Shown: positions 1 to 7,771, numbered from the stretch's first letter. The stretch is 7,797 nt of DNA from JBFJVZ01 sp041623895 (GCA_041623895.1 JBFJVZ010000370.1:1-7797); one strand, 5' to 3'. Numbers and translations are program-made. The notes: a model not told the origin generated them from the letters alone.

Positions 1-7
1 ATCATCT

Positions 8-59
8 GTAGGCCAGGACTTGTCCTGGCAATGAGGCGCCAGGACAAGTCCTGGCCTAC
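8..59. repeat. Paired inverted REP-like elements (BIME-like)
   Basis: Bases 8-29 and 38-59 are perfect 22-bp reverse complements separated by an 8-base spacer (30-37). Each arm has internal structure: a GTAG tetranucleotide (8-11, and CTAC at 56-59 on the opposite strand), then an 8-bp stem GCCAGGAC / GTCCTGGC around a 2-base centre (12-19/22-29 and 38-45/48-55). A GTAG or GTRG head before a short hairpin is the known signature of REP elements mobilised by RAYT (REP-associated tyrosine) transposases. Two such units in inverted orientation, heads outward, match the layout of a BIME. The pair lies 16 bases beyond the stop codon of the minus-strand methyltransferase, a typical extragenic position. 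No T-run follows on either strand, so a classical intrinsic terminator is less likely, although the hairpin could still protect mRNA 3' ends. The structure is seen directly; the REP assignment is inferred. Confidence 0.75.
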
Positions 60-75
60 GAGATTTCTGAAAATG

Positions 76-849
76 CTACAGGTTTGGCTTGATCGCCCGC
101 GTGGCCAAGAACACGTCGATCCGTTTTGACAACGGATCATTGCCTCCCCAGCGATCCTCGCACATGTCTGCTAGCAGGAAGCCGGCATCCAGTTGACCAC
201 CGACCAGGTCTGTCAGCGTGTGCCCAAATTCAATCGGCCTTTCCGGACCGATCGTCTGCTCGCGTTCATGTTCCGGCAAGTCCCAGTCGCTGTACGGGAT
301 ATTGTGCCGCACAACAAACCTACCCTTTTCCAACTCAGCTGCGTCGAACAAGTAATTGATGGGATTGATCAGCCCTGCGAGCAGCTGCCCGCCGCCGCGC
401 AGCACGCGAAACGCTTCGGTCCACACCGGCCGTACTTCCGCACAGAAATTGACCGAGCAAGGGTTGACGATCAAATCAAACTCGGCGTCGCCAAAACATC
501 CCAGGTCTCGCATGTCGCCTTGAACGGTTGTCAGCGTTAAACCATTTTCTGCGGCGACGCGCGAGTCGATCTGGAGTTGTTTTTCGCTGACATCAAACAC
601 GGTCACCTCAGCACCGGCAGCTGCCAAAATCGGAGCTTGATGTCCTCCACCGGCAGCCAGGCATAACACGCGTTTGTTGGCGATCGGATCATGCCACCAC
701 TTTGGAATCGGCTTCGTCGCGGTCAGACGAATCTGATAATCGCCATCACGTGCCCGCTCGATTTCTGCTGCTGAAACGGGCGAAAACCAGCGGTGGGGCG
801 AGGTGGCGATGTTATCCCATGCTTTGCGGTTGAAGTCGCTAAAGTCCAA
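76..849 (-). CDS. Class I SAM-dependent methyltransferase
   Basis: A 257-residue protein with a Rossmann-fold methyltransferase core. Motif I, the SAM-binding glycine loop, is VLCLAAGGGHQ at residues 61-71. The acidic end of strand 2 is in VTVFDVSE (82-89; D86 probably contacts the SAM ribose). GDMRDL (111-116) precedes motif IV-like FDLIVNPCSVNF (124-135), and FRVLRGGGQLLAG (147-159) is the post-motif segment typical of UbiE/Methyltransf_11/25-like enzymes. Roughly the first 55 residues and the region after residue 160 probably form the substrate pocket; neither reveals the substrate. No signal peptide is visible, so it is probably cytoplasmic. The start is TTG at 849-847, chosen because AAGGGAG lies six bases upstream and an in-frame TAG occurs shortly before it. 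It is transcribed divergently from the operon beginning at 1058, and nothing ties it to those genes functionally. The fold is near certain; the substrate is unknown. Confidence 0.88.
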   Translation of the reverse strand: MDFSDFNRKAWDNIATSPHRWFSPVSAAEIERARDGDYQIRLTATKPIPKWWHDPIANKRVLCLAAGGGHQAPILAAAGAEVTVFDVSEKQLQIDSRVAAENGLTLTTVQGDMRDLGCFGDAEFDLIVNPCSVNFCAEVRPVWTEAFRVLRGGGQLLAGLINPINYLFDAAELEKGRFVVRHNIPYSDWDLPEHEREQTIGPERPIEFGHTLTDLVGGQLDAGFLLADMCEDRWGGNDPLSKRIDVFLATRAIKPNL

Positions 850-1057
850 ATCACGCTCCCTTGGCTACCAGGGCAACTCCTGATCGTTCAGCGCGATGCC
901 GCAGGCGAGCTCGGAAGCGACAATTCCATGACGTTCCGTCTCGCCGGCGTAATCGGGTCAAAGGAAGTTCCCACGTGCGTTTTTCGCCGAAAAGAGTAAG
1001 ATAAAGGGTCCTGGAGTTCTGAAAATCCCACCTCCTCTGCTCCCCCCAATTGGTCCC
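850..1057. other. Divergent intergenic region between methyltransferase and operon
   Basis: These 208 bases separate two divergent genes, so promoters for both should lie here. No good -35/-10 pair is readable. TAAGAT at 997-1002 resembles a -10 box but lacks a matching -35. Two small symmetric sites are visible: CACGTG at 972-977 and an odd-length palindrome TTTTCG-C-CGAAAA at 981-993. Either could be an operator, but sites this short are expected by chance. Bases 1028-1047 are strongly pyrimidine-rich and contain CACCTCCT. In the frame of the downstream gene, TAA at 950-952 is the nearest upstream stop, with no ATG, GTG or TTG between it and 1058. No small gene or structured RNA is evident. 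Confidence 0.5.
856..862 (-). promoter_or_regulatory. Ribosome binding site for the TTG-started methyltransferase
   Basis: On the minus strand AAGGGAG ends six bases before the TTG at 849-847. This fixes the start, since TTG alone would be weak evidence. It is the only convincing Shine-Dalgarno sequence in the window; the three plus-strand genes have none at normal spacing. Confidence 0.6.
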
Positions 1058-2434
1058 ATGTTGAATCTCACCTCCCGCGGCTCGGCGCACACCTGTGATG
1101 GCATCACGCGGCGCGACTTTTTGCAGCTCGGCACACTCGGTGCGATTGGCCTTGGGCTGCCACAGTATTTGGCTGCCGCCGAGCATGGTGATGTCGATCC
1201 GGAAAAGGACCAGCGGTCCTGCATCATGATTTTCAATCTTGGTGCACCCAGCCAGTTGGACACGTTTGACATGAAGCCGGAGGCACCGGCTGAAGTCCGA
1301 GGTCCGTTCAAAGCGATTTCGACCAAAGGCGATTTTCAGTTATCCGAGATTCTGCCGAAACACGCTGAGGTCGCCGACAAGTTTTCGATCGTGCGTTCCT
1401 GTTACCACACCTCGGCGGCCGTGCACGATGCCGGTTGGCAGATGATGCAGACCGGCCGCATGTTCACTGGCGGAGTGAATTATCCGCACGCGGGTGCGGT
1501 ATTGCAGTACATGCGTGGCCGCCGCAGTGACTTGCCGGCGCACGTGGTGTTGCCGGAAACGATGGGACGCGGCGGCGGCAACTTGCCCAACGGCCAGGCC
1601 GGGGGATTCTTGGGCAAGAATTACGACCCCTTCGCCTTGATGGCGGATCCCAGCAAAGAAAATTTCAAGGTACCGGACTTGCTGCCGCCGCCGACGCTGG
1701 GCGATGTCCGCATCGATCGGCGAAAACGAATGCGTGCCTCGATCGAAGCAAAGCTAAAGGAGTTCGAAGCGACCGAGACGGCGCAAATGCTGGACAAAAA
1801 CTTTGAAGCTGCCTATCGACTGATGGGCAGCAACCAGGCGCGGGAGGCTTTCGATTTAACCAAAGAACCGAAAGCCGTCCGCGAGCGTTACGGGATGAAC
1901 CGCTTTGGACAATGCTGCTTGTTGGCGCGACGGTTGATCGAAGCCGGCGTGCGATTCGTCACCGTGAACACTTTTCTGACGGTCTTTAACGAACAGACTT
2001 GGGATATCCATGGCAGTAAACCGTTCACGACGATTGAGGGCATGAAGAACGTTGTCGCACCGTTGTACGATCAAGGCTATTCAGCGTTGTTGACCGATCT
2101 TCATGATCGCGGGATGCTGCCAGACACGCTCGTTTGCGGCCTGGCTGAATTCGGCCGTACACCGAAAGTAAACCCAGCGGGCGGCCGCGATCATTGGCCG
2201 CAGTGCTTCTCCTGCACATTTGCCGGCGGTGGCGTACAAGGCGGCCGCGCGATCGGCGCCAGTGACCCGATTGGTGCTGTACCTGCTGATCGCCCCGCAA
2301 ACCCCGGCGAAGTCGTGGCCACGATCTTCAAGAGTCTGGGCTTGAATCTTCACGCTGAAATTCCTGGTCCCGGCGGACGGCCGTTCCCATTGGTCGACTT
2401 TGGCGTTCGCGAGATCAAAGAGCTGTTTGCGTAG
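1058..2434 (+). CDS. DUF1501 family protein with twin-arginine signal
   Basis: A 458-residue protein, the normal length for DUF1501, a family abundant in planctomycetes and placed in the alkaline phosphatase/sulfatase-like superfamily. Its biochemical activity is not established. The N-terminus has a Tat signal: TRRDFLQLG at residues 17-25, a hydrophobic stretch to about 38, then AAAE where cleavage is plausible near residue 41. Family landmarks follow in order: MIFNLGAPSQLDTFD (57-71; usually GGPS..DTFDPKP in relatives), HTSAAVHDAG (117-126), NYPHAGAVL (141-149), RFGQCCLLARRLIEAGVRFV (282-301), WDIHG (315-319), and AEFGRTPKVNPAGGRDHWP (363-381). The Asp and His residues in these motifs probably correspond to the metal site of the superfamily. 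The ATG at 1058 is the only usable start after an in-frame TAA at 950-952. No Shine-Dalgarno is present. It is the first gene of the probable three-gene operon; in many planctomycete loci the DUF1501 gene instead follows its DUF1549/1553 partner. Confidence 0.92.
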   Translation: MLNLTSRGSAHTCDGITRRDFLQLGTLGAIGLGLPQYLAAAEHGDVDPEKDQRSCIMIFNLGAPSQLDTFDMKPEAPAEVRGPFKAISTKGDFQLSEILPKHAEVADKFSIVRSCYHTSAAVHDAGWQMMQTGRMFTGGVNYPHAGAVLQYMRGRRSDLPAHVVLPETMGRGGGNLPNGQAGGFLGKNYDPFALMADPSKENFKVPDLLPPPTLGDVRIDRRKRMRASIEAKLKEFEATETAQMLDKNFEAAYRLMGSNQAREAFDLTKEPKAVRERYGMNRFGQCCLLARRLIEAGVRFVTVNTFLTVFNEQTWDIHGSKPFTTIEGMKNVVAPLYDQGYSALLTDLHDRGMLPDTLVCGLAEFGRTPKVNPAGGRDHWPQCFSCTFAGGGVQGGRAIGASDPIGAVPADRPANPGEVVATIFKSLGLNLHAEIPGPGGRPFPLVDFGVREIKELFA

Positions 2435-2479
2435 AACCGCTCGTCAAACACACCTGCCTCGAAATCAGCTCCTCCCTTC

Positions 2480-4960
2480 ATGCCACGTTTCAGTCTTTCG
2501 TATCTATGTTTGTTAGTCGCCGGCTCGGTTGTGGCCGCCGACACGCCGACAACGGGCATTGCGATTCTTCCCGGTGATTTCACCTTGCATGGTCGCCAAG
2601 GCCGTCAACAACTGTCAGTTGTCGCCATGAAGGATGACCGAATTGGGCCGGTCATCTCGGCTGCCCAGCTAACGTCCAGCGACCCGGCGATCGTCGCGAT
2701 CAAAAACGGAACGGCTGTGGCGGTTTCGGATGGTTCAGCCAAGATCACTGCCACCGTCGGCGGGCAGGCCGCCAGCAGTGACGTCAAAGTGGTCGGCACC
2801 AGCAAGCCGCACGAGTGGAATTTTCGCAACGAAGTGCAGTCGGTGTTCGCGCGAGTTGGCTGTAACCAGGGAGCTTGCCATGGTGCGCTCGCCGGCAAAG
2901 GAGGATTTCGGCTTTCGCTACGAGGCTACGATCCGGAGTCCGATTACTTCACGATCACACGACAGGCGCGTGGACGCAGGATCGAGCTATCGGATCCCGG
3001 GCGGAGTTTGATCCTCGCCAAACCGACCGGTGCGTTGCCCCATAAAGGCGGATTGAAGTTGGATATCGAATCGCAGAATTACCGTGTGCTTTCCGAATGG
3101 ATTGCCTCGGGTGCGAAAGGTCCACGAAGCGATGACGCTCGACTTCATCAGATCAGCGTGTTGCCCAAGTCCGCACTGCTGGCACTCGGTGAAAGCTCAC
3201 AAGTGTTGGTCCACGCCCACTATGACGACGGCCGCGTCGTTGACGTTACTCACTGGGCAAAATTCTCGGCAACCGATGAATCGATCGCCAGTGTCGACCA
3301 GGACGGTAAGGTGCTGGTTCGTGGCAGCGGCGAAGCAGCAGTTTTAGTGTGGTTTGGCAGCAAGGTCGCGCTGGCTCGTATGACCGTGCCCTATCCGCAT
3401 GAAGTGCCTGCTGAAGTTTACACCCAGGCCCCGCAGCGTAACTTTATCGACCAACTGAATCTCGCGCAGTTGCAAACGTTGAATCTGCCTCCCTCGCCGC
3501 GCTGCGATGACGAGACGTTCGTGCGGCGCGCGACGTTGGACACGATTGGCCGCCTGCCAACTCCCCAAGAACGCGAAATGTTTCTCGCCGATGATCCCAG
3601 CAAACGGCGTGATCATTTGATTCAACGTTTGCTGGCCAGCGAAGACTTTGTCGCTTACTGGACGTACCGCTGGTGCGACGTGCTGGTGATCAACGGCACG
3701 CGATTGCGACCGGTGGCGGTGAAGACATACTACCAGTGGGTGCATGATTCGGTTCGCGAAAACAAGCCCTGGGACCAGTTTGTGCGTGAGATTCTGACGG
3801 CCACCGGCGGCAGCGATCAAAACGGAGCGACAAATTTTTATGCGCTCAATCAATCGCCCGAAGACATGACCGAGAACGCTTGCCAGGCTTTCATGGGTCT
3901 GTCGATCGGCTGTGCCAAGTGCCACAACCATCCCTTGGAGAAATGGACCAACGACCAGTACTATTCGATGGCGAATCTGTTCGCGCGGGTGCGTGCCAAA
4001 GGCTGGGGCGGCGATGGCCGCAATGGCGATGGCATCCGTACCTTGTACGTCGCCTCCTCGGGTGACCTGATTCAACCCAATCGTGGCAAACCGCAGCCGC
4101 CCGCACCACTGGATGCGGAGCCACTGAAGTTTGACGATCCCAGCGATCGCCGCGAAGCACTCGCTGACTGGATGACCGATCCGACGAATCCTTATTTCGC
4201 GCGGGCGATTGCCAATCGTGTTTGGTCCAATTTCTTTGGGCGCGGTTTGGTCGAGCAAGTTGACGATCTGCGGCTCAGCAATCCGGCTTCCAATGAGCCG
4301 CTGTTGGAGGCCGCTGCCCAGCACGTCGTGGATGCCAAATTCAACCTCAAACAATTGATGCGAACGATACTGCGGAGCGAAACGTACCAGCGAAGCAGCT
4401 TGCCGCTGGAGCAGAATCGCGATGAAAAAAAGTATCTCAGCCGGTACTACCCGCGGCGATTGATGGCCGAAGTGTTGCTTGATTCGATCGATCAAGTCCT
4501 TGGCACCAGCACCACCTTCGACGAAGTCGCTTTCCCCGGTGCCGACAGACAGAAGACTGATTTTTACAAGCAAGGTACTCGAGCGATTGAGTTGTACGAT
4601 GCCGCGGTCAATTCATACTTCCTGAAAACATTTGGCCGCAATCCACGCGAGATTACTTGCGAATGTGAGCGCAGTGATGAAACCAGCATGGTTCAAGTGT
4701 TGCACCTGTCCAACGGAGAAACGTTGAATCCGAAGCTGGCCGCGAAAGACAATCTGATCGCGCGGATGATCGACCAAGGAGCCGACGACCTTGCCATCAT
4801 CGAATCCATTTTCATCGCTGCACTGGCGCGTCAGCCCACCGATAGCGAACTGAAGAACCTGGTAACGATCGTGTCCGAGTACGGAGACGATCGAGCAACC
4901 GCACTTCAAGACGTGGCCTGGAGTGTGCTAACCAGCACTGAATTCACCTTCAATCATTGA
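2480..4960 (+). CDS. Big_2 / PSC cytochrome / DUF1549-DUF1553 exported protein
   Basis: An 826-residue exported protein. Residues 1-20 are a Sec-type signal peptide ending VVAA before D21. The domains in order are a Big_2 immunoglobulin-like domain (about 26-106), a planctomycete-type cytochrome c region (about 113-215), a second Big_2 domain (about 222-303), DUF1549 (about 321-505) and DUF1553 (about 553-820). The first heme motif is CNQGACHG (128-135), with four residues between the cysteines (CX4CH) rather than the usual two. Inside DUF1549 a standard CXXCH occurs as CAKCHNHP (478-485). DUF1553 landmarks include NRVWSNFFGRGLV (579-591), YYPRRLMAEVLLDSI (656-670), FGRNPREITCECERS (718-732) and LHLSNGETLN (741-750). 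The family is linked to DUF1501 proteins in planctomycetes; its reaction is unknown. The first gene ends 45 bases upstream and the next begins 39 bases downstream. The start at 2480 gives a complete signal peptide but has no Shine-Dalgarno, only a pyrimidine-rich leader. Architecture is clear; function is not. Confidence 0.93.
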   Translation: MPRFSLSYLCLLVAGSVVAADTPTTGIAILPGDFTLHGRQGRQQLSVVAMKDDRIGPVISAAQLTSSDPAIVAIKNGTAVAVSDGSAKITATVGGQAASSDVKVVGTSKPHEWNFRNEVQSVFARVGCNQGACHGALAGKGGFRLSLRGYDPESDYFTITRQARGRRIELSDPGRSLILAKPTGALPHKGGLKLDIESQNYRVLSEWIASGAKGPRSDDARLHQISVLPKSALLALGESSQVLVHAHYDDGRVVDVTHWAKFSATDESIASVDQDGKVLVRGSGEAAVLVWFGSKVALARMTVPYPHEVPAEVYTQAPQRNFIDQLNLAQLQTLNLPPSPRCDDETFVRRATLDTIGRLPTPQEREMFLADDPSKRRDHLIQRLLASEDFVAYWTYRWCDVLVINGTRLRPVAVKTYYQWVHDSVRENKPWDQFVREILTATGGSDQNGATNFYALNQSPEDMTENACQAFMGLSIGCAKCHNHPLEKWTNDQYYSMANLFARVRAKGWGGDGRNGDGIRTLYVASSGDLIQPNRGKPQPPAPLDAEPLKFDDPSDRREALADWMTDPTNPYFARAIANRVWSNFFGRGLVEQVDDLRLSNPASNEPLLEAAAQHVVDAKFNLKQLMRTILRSETYQRSSLPLEQNRDEKKYLSRYYPRRLMAEVLLDSIDQVLGTSTTFDEVAFPGADRQKTDFYKQGTRAIELYDAAVNSYFLKTFGRNPREITCECERSDETSMVQVLHLSNGETLNPKLAAKDNLIARMIDQGADDLAIIESIFIAALARQPTDSELKNLVTIVSEYGDDRATALQDVAWSVLTSTEFTFNH

Positions 4961-4971
4961 TCACATGCCGC

Positions 4972-4985
4972 CGACCGAGAGGTCG
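4972..4985 (+). other. Small GNRA-capped hairpin in the 39-base intergenic gap
   Basis: CGACC (4972-4976) pairs with GGTCG (4981-4985) around a GAGA tetraloop. It lies 14 bases before the ATG at 5000 and contains GAGAGG (4977-4982), the nearest purine-rich stretch to that start, though too far away (17 bases) to be a normal Shine-Dalgarno site. Five base pairs is short and may be chance; no T-run follows, so it is not a terminator. Confidence 0.25.
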
Positions 4986-4999
4986 TACATTTTCAAGTA

Positions 5000-7765
5000 A
5001 TGAGTTTTCCTCCAATGCTACGACATTTACGGGTCGTTCCTTTGTTATTTGTCTGCCTGACAGCATCGGCTGCGGACAAGATCGATTACGCCAACGACGT
5101 GCTACCGATCCTGCGTACTCATTGCATCGGTTGTCACAACGCGGAAGATGCCGAAGGCGGTCTCGACATGCGGTCGCATGCGGCCATGATCAAAGGCGGC
5201 GAATCTGGTTTGGCCTTAACTCGCGGCGAACCCGGCAGTAGTCGCATGATCTTGATGTTGACTGGCAAGCTGGAGCCAAAAATGCCGCCCGAAGGCGAGC
5301 AGGCGCCCAGCGAAGATCAGATCGCGACACTTGCCGCTTGGATCGAGCAGGGTGCTCGCGGACCCGACGGTGACATGCCGATCCAACAGCAATTGCGGAC
5401 ACCAAAGATTGAACCGGCCGCCGACGTCGACGCTCCCATCACTGCAATCGCACTTTCCAATGATGGCCAGCTGCAGGCGATCGCACGATTCGGCGCGGTC
5501 GAAATCCGCCGGGGCCATGCGACGCTCACGAACATCGACCAGCAGCCGGGTAAGGTCAATTCGTTGCAGTTCAGTGCCGACGGTTCACGGATCTTGTTGG
5601 CGACCGGTTTGACCGGAGCGTATGGCCGCGCCGCTGTTTATTCGACCAGCGATGGTAAGCTGCTGGCAGAGTTGATCGGCCATCGCGACACGCTGTACTC
5701 CGCTGTCTTCTCGCCTGATGAATCGTTGATCGCAACCGCGGGCTACGATCGCGATATCTTGCTTTGGGACGCTAGTACTGGCGAGCAAATTCGAGAGTTC
5801 GTGGGCCACAACGGCGCCGTATTCGACTTGGCGTTTTCCCCCGATGGAACCATTTTGGTCAGTGCCTGTGCCGACGAAACCGCGAAGGTTTGGCAGGTTT
5901 CCTCGGGCCGGCGACTGGACACACTCAGCCAACCCGAAGGTGAAGTCTTTGCCGTCGACATCACACCGGATGGTAAGTTCATTCTCGCCGGCAGCGCTGA
6001 CAATCGGCTACGCGTTTGGCGGTTAGTCTCGAAAAACAAGCCGCGCATCAATCCCATCGTGGCAACGCGGTTCATTGACGAATCACCCATTGTCAATTTT
6101 CGTTTGACTCCCGATGGCAAAGGGGTCGTGGTGCTCAGCGAAGGCGGCAATGTCAAATTCGTTCGCACCTCCGACTGGAATCAAGAAGCAGTGTTGCAGC
6201 CGTTGCCTGATACCGGCAGCGACCTGTGGGTTTCGCTGGATAGCCGCACTGCCACCATCTCGCTGATGAATGGGCAGTTGGTTGAGCGGCAACTGCCGAA
6301 AATTTCGGCGACGACTTCGTCCAAGCGAGACGAGCTGAGCCCGATCTACATGGATCTGGGTGAACTGGCCAAGTACGACGAATCCGCCTTAAGCAAGGAC
6401 CGCACGATGGGAAAGGATGCGCCGCTGGCCGTCGGTCGTGGTGCTGAAATCACGGGCACGATCAGCAAGCCCGGCGAGTCGGATGAGTATCGTTGGCAAG
6501 CCCATGCCGGCGAGGTCTGGACGATCGATGCAGACAAAGTCGACAAGAGTCCACTCGACACGATCGTCACCGTCCTTGATGCCGGGGGCCAACCCGTCTT
6601 GCGAACACGACTGCAAGCCGTTCGCGATTCTTATTTCACCTTCCGCGGTAAGGACAGCGACCAGGTCGGCGACTTCCGTATCTTTAATTGGCAGGAAATG
6701 AACCTCAGCCAATACCTTTATGCGTCCGGCGAAGTCACGCGGCTTTGGCTGCACCCGCGGGGGCCCGATTCCGGATTCAATGTGTATCCCGGCGAAGGTA
6801 AACGTTGGACTTATTTTGGCACCTCGCATACCGCACACGCCTTGGGTGAACCGGCATACATTGTTCAGCCGCTGCCGCCGGGATCAGAGCCAATTGCCAA
6901 TGGATTGCCGGTGTTCGATGTTTACTACCAGAACGACGATGATCCGATGCGAATGGCCGGCACCAACAGTCGCTTGCTGTTCACGGCGCCAGCCGACGGT
7001 TTGTTTACCGTTCGCATCGCTGACACCCGCGGAGAAGGCGGCGACGCATACAAATATCGTCTCTCGATTCGTCCCGCCCAGCCGATGTACAAACCGACTG
7101 TCTCGCCGGCCAACGGCGAATTGCGGAAGGGCACGGGCCGCGAATTCACCGTACGTGTCGATCGCCTGGATGGTTTCGACGGCCCGGTTACTTTTGAGAT
7201 CCCCGACTTGCCGCCGCAGATCAAAGCGAACGTGCCACTGGTAATCGAGCCGGGCCAACGATTTGCCGTCGGCACATTGTGGGTCAGCGAAACGGCCGAA
7301 GCATGGGAAGGAAAAATCGAGCCGGAGATCATCGCCTGGGCAATGATCAATGGCAAACGTGTCGAACGCAAAGTCGGCAAAGTGGGTGCGCTGACCTTGG
7401 GTGATGTGCCGAATGTGATCCCTTCGATCCAGCCGATCGACGGAGAGACCGCAGTCGACGAAGACTGGACACTACAAGTACGCCGCGGCGAAACGGTCAT
7501 GGCACGCTTGGTGATTCGCCGCAAGGAAGCGTTCAACGCCGAGGTCGGCTTTGGCAAGGAAGACTCCGGCCGCAATGCGTCTCAGGGCGTTTACGTCGAC
7601 AACATTGGGCTGAACGGTTTGATCGTATTGAAAAACTCCCATGAGCGAAAGTTTTTCTTGACGGCCGATATCTCAGCCGTTCCCGGAAAACGATCGTTCT
7701 TTCTGCGTGCACAGACCGATGGAAACGTGACCTCACATCCGATCACCGTCGAAGTGCTGCCGTAA
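5000..7765 (+). CDS. PSC cytochrome c – WD40 propeller – PPC-like exported protein
   Basis: A 921-residue exported protein. A Sec-type signal ends near LTASA-ADK (about residue 25). The start could be Met1 or Met6; Met6 leaves a more compact signal peptide, and neither has a normal Shine-Dalgarno. A PSC-type cytochrome c domain follows (about 27-122), with heme motif CIGCH (42-46) and KMPP (94-97), where M95 is a likely axial ligand. Residues 144-432 form WD40-like repeats; seven blades can be drawn, the clearest at 226-264 (SPDESLIATAGYD, LLWD) and 268-306 (SPDGTILVSACAD, KVWQV), with blades 1, 2 and 7 divergent. A PPC-like beta-sandwich begins at GAEITGTISKPGESDEYRW (481-499) and resumes with FTAPADGLFTVRI (661-673), interrupted by an insert of roughly 90-110 residues. 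Two further beta-rich segments (about 694-800 and 805-921) resemble Ig-like folds. It is the last operon gene, probably a heme-bearing envelope scaffold; catalysis is not indicated. Confidence 0.92.
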   Translation: MSFPPMLRHLRVVPLLFVCLTASAADKIDYANDVLPILRTHCIGCHNAEDAEGGLDMRSHAAMIKGGESGLALTRGEPGSSRMILMLTGKLEPKMPPEGEQAPSEDQIATLAAWIEQGARGPDGDMPIQQQLRTPKIEPAADVDAPITAIALSNDGQLQAIARFGAVEIRRGHATLTNIDQQPGKVNSLQFSADGSRILLATGLTGAYGRAAVYSTSDGKLLAELIGHRDTLYSAVFSPDESLIATAGYDRDILLWDASTGEQIREFVGHNGAVFDLAFSPDGTILVSACADETAKVWQVSSGRRLDTLSQPEGEVFAVDITPDGKFILAGSADNRLRVWRLVSKNKPRINPIVATRFIDESPIVNFRLTPDGKGVVVLSEGGNVKFVRTSDWNQEAVLQPLPDTGSDLWVSLDSRTATISLMNGQLVERQLPKISATTSSKRDELSPIYMDLGELAKYDESALSKDRTMGKDAPLAVGRGAEITGTISKPGESDEYRWQAHAGEVWTIDADKVDKSPLDTIVTVLDAGGQPVLRTRLQAVRDSYFTFRGKDSDQVGDFRIFNWQEMNLSQYLYASGEVTRLWLHPRGPDSGFNVYPGEGKRWTYFGTSHTAHALGEPAYIVQPLPPGSEPIANGLPVFDVYYQNDDDPMRMAGTNSRLLFTAPADGLFTVRIADTRGEGGDAYKYRLSIRPAQPMYKPTVSPANGELRKGTGREFTVRVDRLDGFDGPVTFEIPDLPPQIKANVPLVIEPGQRFAVGTLWVSETAEAWEGKIEPEIIAWAMINGKRVERKVGKVGALTLGDVPNVIPSIQPIDGETAVDEDWTLQVRRGETVMARLVIRRKEAFNAEVGFGKEDSGRNASQGVYVDNIGLNGLIVLKNSHERKFFLTADISAVPGKRSFFLRAQTDGNVTSHPITVEVLP

Positions 7766-7771
7766 TCAGTA

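Noticed and set aside
8..59. Intrinsic terminator for the methyltransferase gene
   Set aside because: The stem is strong and well placed, but no T-run follows on the minus strand, and the nested GTAG-headed palindromes fit a REP pair better. A role in 3' end protection is not excluded.
997..1002. TAAGAT as a -10 promoter box for the operon
   Set aside because: Only four of six positions match the consensus, and the sequence about 17 bases upstream does not resemble a -35 box.
851..1326. Minus-strand open frames (111 and 122 codons) upstream of the methyltransferase
   Set aside because: They overlap the divergent promoter region and the 5' part of the DUF1501 gene, have compositionally arbitrary translations with no domain, and look like shadows.
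3344..4573. A 409-codon open frame antisense to the DUF1549/DUF1553 gene
   Set aside because: It lies wholly inside a gene with clear domain motifs, its translation shows no recognisable domain, and long antisense frames are common in GC-rich DNA.
4958..4960. In-frame TGA between the second and third operon genes as a selenocysteine codon
   Set aside because: The following gene has its own start and signal peptide, DUF1553 ends naturally just before the TGA, and the short 4972-4985 hairpin does not resemble a convincing SECIS element.
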